Part shown: one piece after another, positions 7,150 through 8,027 of the stretch
How the letters are laid out: every line of letters starts with the position of its first letter
How positions within the stretch are numbered: position 1 is the first letter of the stretch
Assembly: GCA_007127575.1 (NCBI GenBank)
Contig: SKZC01000447.1
Span: forward strand, 1 to 8,027
Length of the DNA stretch: 8,027 nucleotides
Direction: 5' to 3'
Origin: Gemmatimonadota bacterium
GTDB taxonomy: Bacteria; Gemmatimonadota; Gemmatimonadetes; Longimicrobiales; Gaopeijiaceae
Translations under genes and position numbers: made by a program
The notes under the pieces: generated by a model
Databases searched by the model: none
Seen by the model: the letters and a program-made list of their open reading frames with translations, nothing else
Told to the model about the DNA's origin: nothing

Positions 7150-7632
7150 TCAACGACTCCCGGGGACCACGATCTCCTCCTTCGTGGGGCCGAGGATCGC
7201 GAAGAGCTCCTCGGTCTCCCGCTGGGGGACCTCATGCGCCGCCAGGGTTTCGCTGAAGAGGACCACCATACGGTCCCACTCCTCTTCCGATACGTTCAGG
7301 CCGTCATGGGCCTCCCGGAGGTCGAGGCCCGTGTACTGGCAAGGTCCGCCGGTGACCTCGCACATGAGGCTCGTCACCTGAAACTTGATATACGGCGTCG
7401 TATCCGGGGTCTTCCGCTCTCTGACCTCTGGGTTGGATAGGATCACGGCATCCTGGACGAAGACGTCGATGAAGTCGCTCACGACGAGGGAAATCCCCGG
7501 AAGCCCTCCGAGCCGCTGGAAGAGAGCGGCGTCATCCGGGGTGGCCTGGGCGCATGCCCCGCCCGTACCGAGGGTGACGGAAACGAGAGCGCCAAGGAGC
7601 GTTCCAACGAGACTGCGTCTGAGGCTGAGCAT
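7150..7632 (-). CDS. Exported group 1 truncated haemoglobin
   Basis: Predicted 160-residue globin. Residues 1-30 are a signal peptide: Arg at 5-6, a hydrophobic core, and a likely cut after ACA or AQA near 28-30. The mature part starts LFQRLGGLPGISLVV, typical of the A/B helices of group 1 truncated haemoglobins. It continues with CEVTGGPCQYTG (91-102), the signature of the GGPCxYTG subclass, then LREAHDGL, where His109 is the expected proximal (F8) haem ligand, and finishes with VPQRETEELFAILGPTKEEIV. The C-helix/CD region is atypical (NPEVRERKTPDTTP, 67-80) and lacks the usual FF. The family binds O2 or NO; a periplasmic place suggests NO/O2 handling or redox work at the envelope (inference). 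ATG 7632 is chosen over the in-frame ATG at 7986 because it opens the signal peptide and has a strong ribosome site AGGGAGGTGGAGG just upstream (7633-7645). Confidence 0.86.
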   Translation of the reverse strand: MLSLRRSLVGTLLGALVSVTLGTGGACAQATPDDAALFQRLGGLPGISLVVSDFIDVFVQDAVILSNPEVRERKTPDTTPYIKFQVTSLMCEVTGGPCQYTGLDLREAHDGLNVSEEEWDRMVVLFSETLAAHEVPQRETEELFAILGPTKEEIVVPGSR

Positions 7633-7723
7633 CCTCCACCTCCCTGTTCGGCGGGGGCCGCTTCCCCTGAGTCCATCGGGGTGTGCCGGACCGGCCCCGG
7701 AAGCCGGCGCACCCGGGGACACC

Positions 7724-7762
7724 ACAGAGAGGGTACCGGGCCGGCGTTCCAGAAGCGTTCCA
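7724..7762 (-). promoter_or_regulatory. Candidate ECF-sigma (sigma-E-like) promoter of the globin gene
   Basis: On the minus strand TGGAACGC occurs twice (7762-7755 and 7751-7744), with an 11-base period, about one helical turn. The copy nearer the gene gives GGAACGC, then 15 bases, then TCTGT (7728-7724). This resembles the sigma-E pattern GGAACTT-N15/16-TCTGA. A start near 7717 would leave a leader of about 85 bases before the ATG. It is a pattern match only. Confidence 0.42.
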
Positions 7763-8027
7763 TCACTACGTGGGAGGGTTTGGGTAAGTGACGACATGGC
7801 GGCGCGTCGACGGCCGGGAATGGACGATCCGGTGGAGCTTCTGGAGACCCGGCAGATGGCGCCCAAGGCGCGCCAAAGGGATGCCTTTCCACTGCCCGTG
7901 ACCGCCCCTAGTACCTCGTTGCGGAAGTCCGTGTTGACACCGAGAGCGTCGGAGCGCCGCTCCAGGTAGGCGCGACGACGAGGCATAGCAGCGCTACGTC
8001 GAGGAGGAGCAACGACGCTGGAGCGGA
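7763..8027. other. Right flank, no gene recognised
   Basis: These 265 bases lie upstream of the globin promoter candidate. The minus-strand frame of the globin stays open to the window edge, but its translation is Arg/Ser-rich and matches no family I know. One other minus frame from the edge closes at a TAG near 7910 after a leucine-rich run, which could be the end of an unseen gene. A 9-bp inverted repeat CCGCTCCAG / CTGGAGCGG (7957-7965 and 8018-8026) encloses a smaller one, TAGCAGCGCTA (7986-7996). No tRNA, rRNA or mobile-element ends are visible. Confidence 0.35.

Noticed and set aside
7633..7986. Long form (278 residues) of the globin
   Set aside because: The extra N-terminus is Arg/Ser-rich, would bury the signal peptide inside the protein, and spans the promoter candidate; the ATG at 7632 has a strong ribosome site.
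1..8027. CRISPR array, insertion sequence, tRNA/rRNA or defence/secretion cluster
   Set aside because: No regularly spaced repeats, transposase, terminal inverted repeats flanked by target duplications, cloverleaf, or co-directional set of unknown genes was seen.

Overview
The window is a high-GC (roughly two-thirds G+C), gene-dense bacterial segment with five protein-coding genes that I can recognise. The style fits a soil or sediment bacterium of the Gemmatimonadota type, or a similarly GC-rich phylum such as Acidobacteriota or Chloroflexota. The reasons are a SARP/BTAD-AAA-TPR giant regulator, a TolB/FlgO-like TPR protein with a signal segment ending in 'LQAQ', and a secreted group 1 truncated globin ending its signal peptide in 'ACAQA'. 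This taxonomic guess is inference; there is no rRNA or other marker here.

Layout. Positions 1-164 hold no gene I recognise. A GNAT acetyltransferase lies on the minus strand (165-1055). A divergent control region of about 260 bases (1056-1317) follows. On the plus strand come an exported or membrane-anchored TolB/FlgO-like TPR protein (1318-2901) and, 67 bases later, an extensin-like cell-envelope protein (2969-3667). The 3' end of the extensin gene overlaps by 43 bases the 3' end of a very large minus-strand regulator (3625-6807) with winged-helix, BTAD, AAA/NTPase and TPR parts. Upstream of it, after a 342-base intergenic stretch with a perfect 12-bp hairpin, is a small minus-strand gene for an exported group 1 truncated haemoglobin (7150-7632). 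Its upstream region carries a candidate ECF-sigma promoter. The last ~265 bases hold no recognisable gene.

How the genes may work together. No shared pathway is evident. Three of the five products have N-terminal export or anchor segments (TPR protein, extensin-like protein, globin), so the segment leans towards envelope functions. The large regulator is cytoplasmic and probably acts as an NTP-dependent transcription factor; its target cannot be read from the sequence.

The most notable points are: the TolB/TPR gene has no ATG, GTG or TTG that can start a complete protein, yet has a well-spaced Shine-Dalgarno sequence before an ATC codon; the globin has a predicted non-standard haem distal pocket and a candidate stress-type promoter; and the regulator's last residues are encoded antisense to the extensin gene. 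I found no CRISPR array, mobile element, RNA gene or convincing new multi-gene system.
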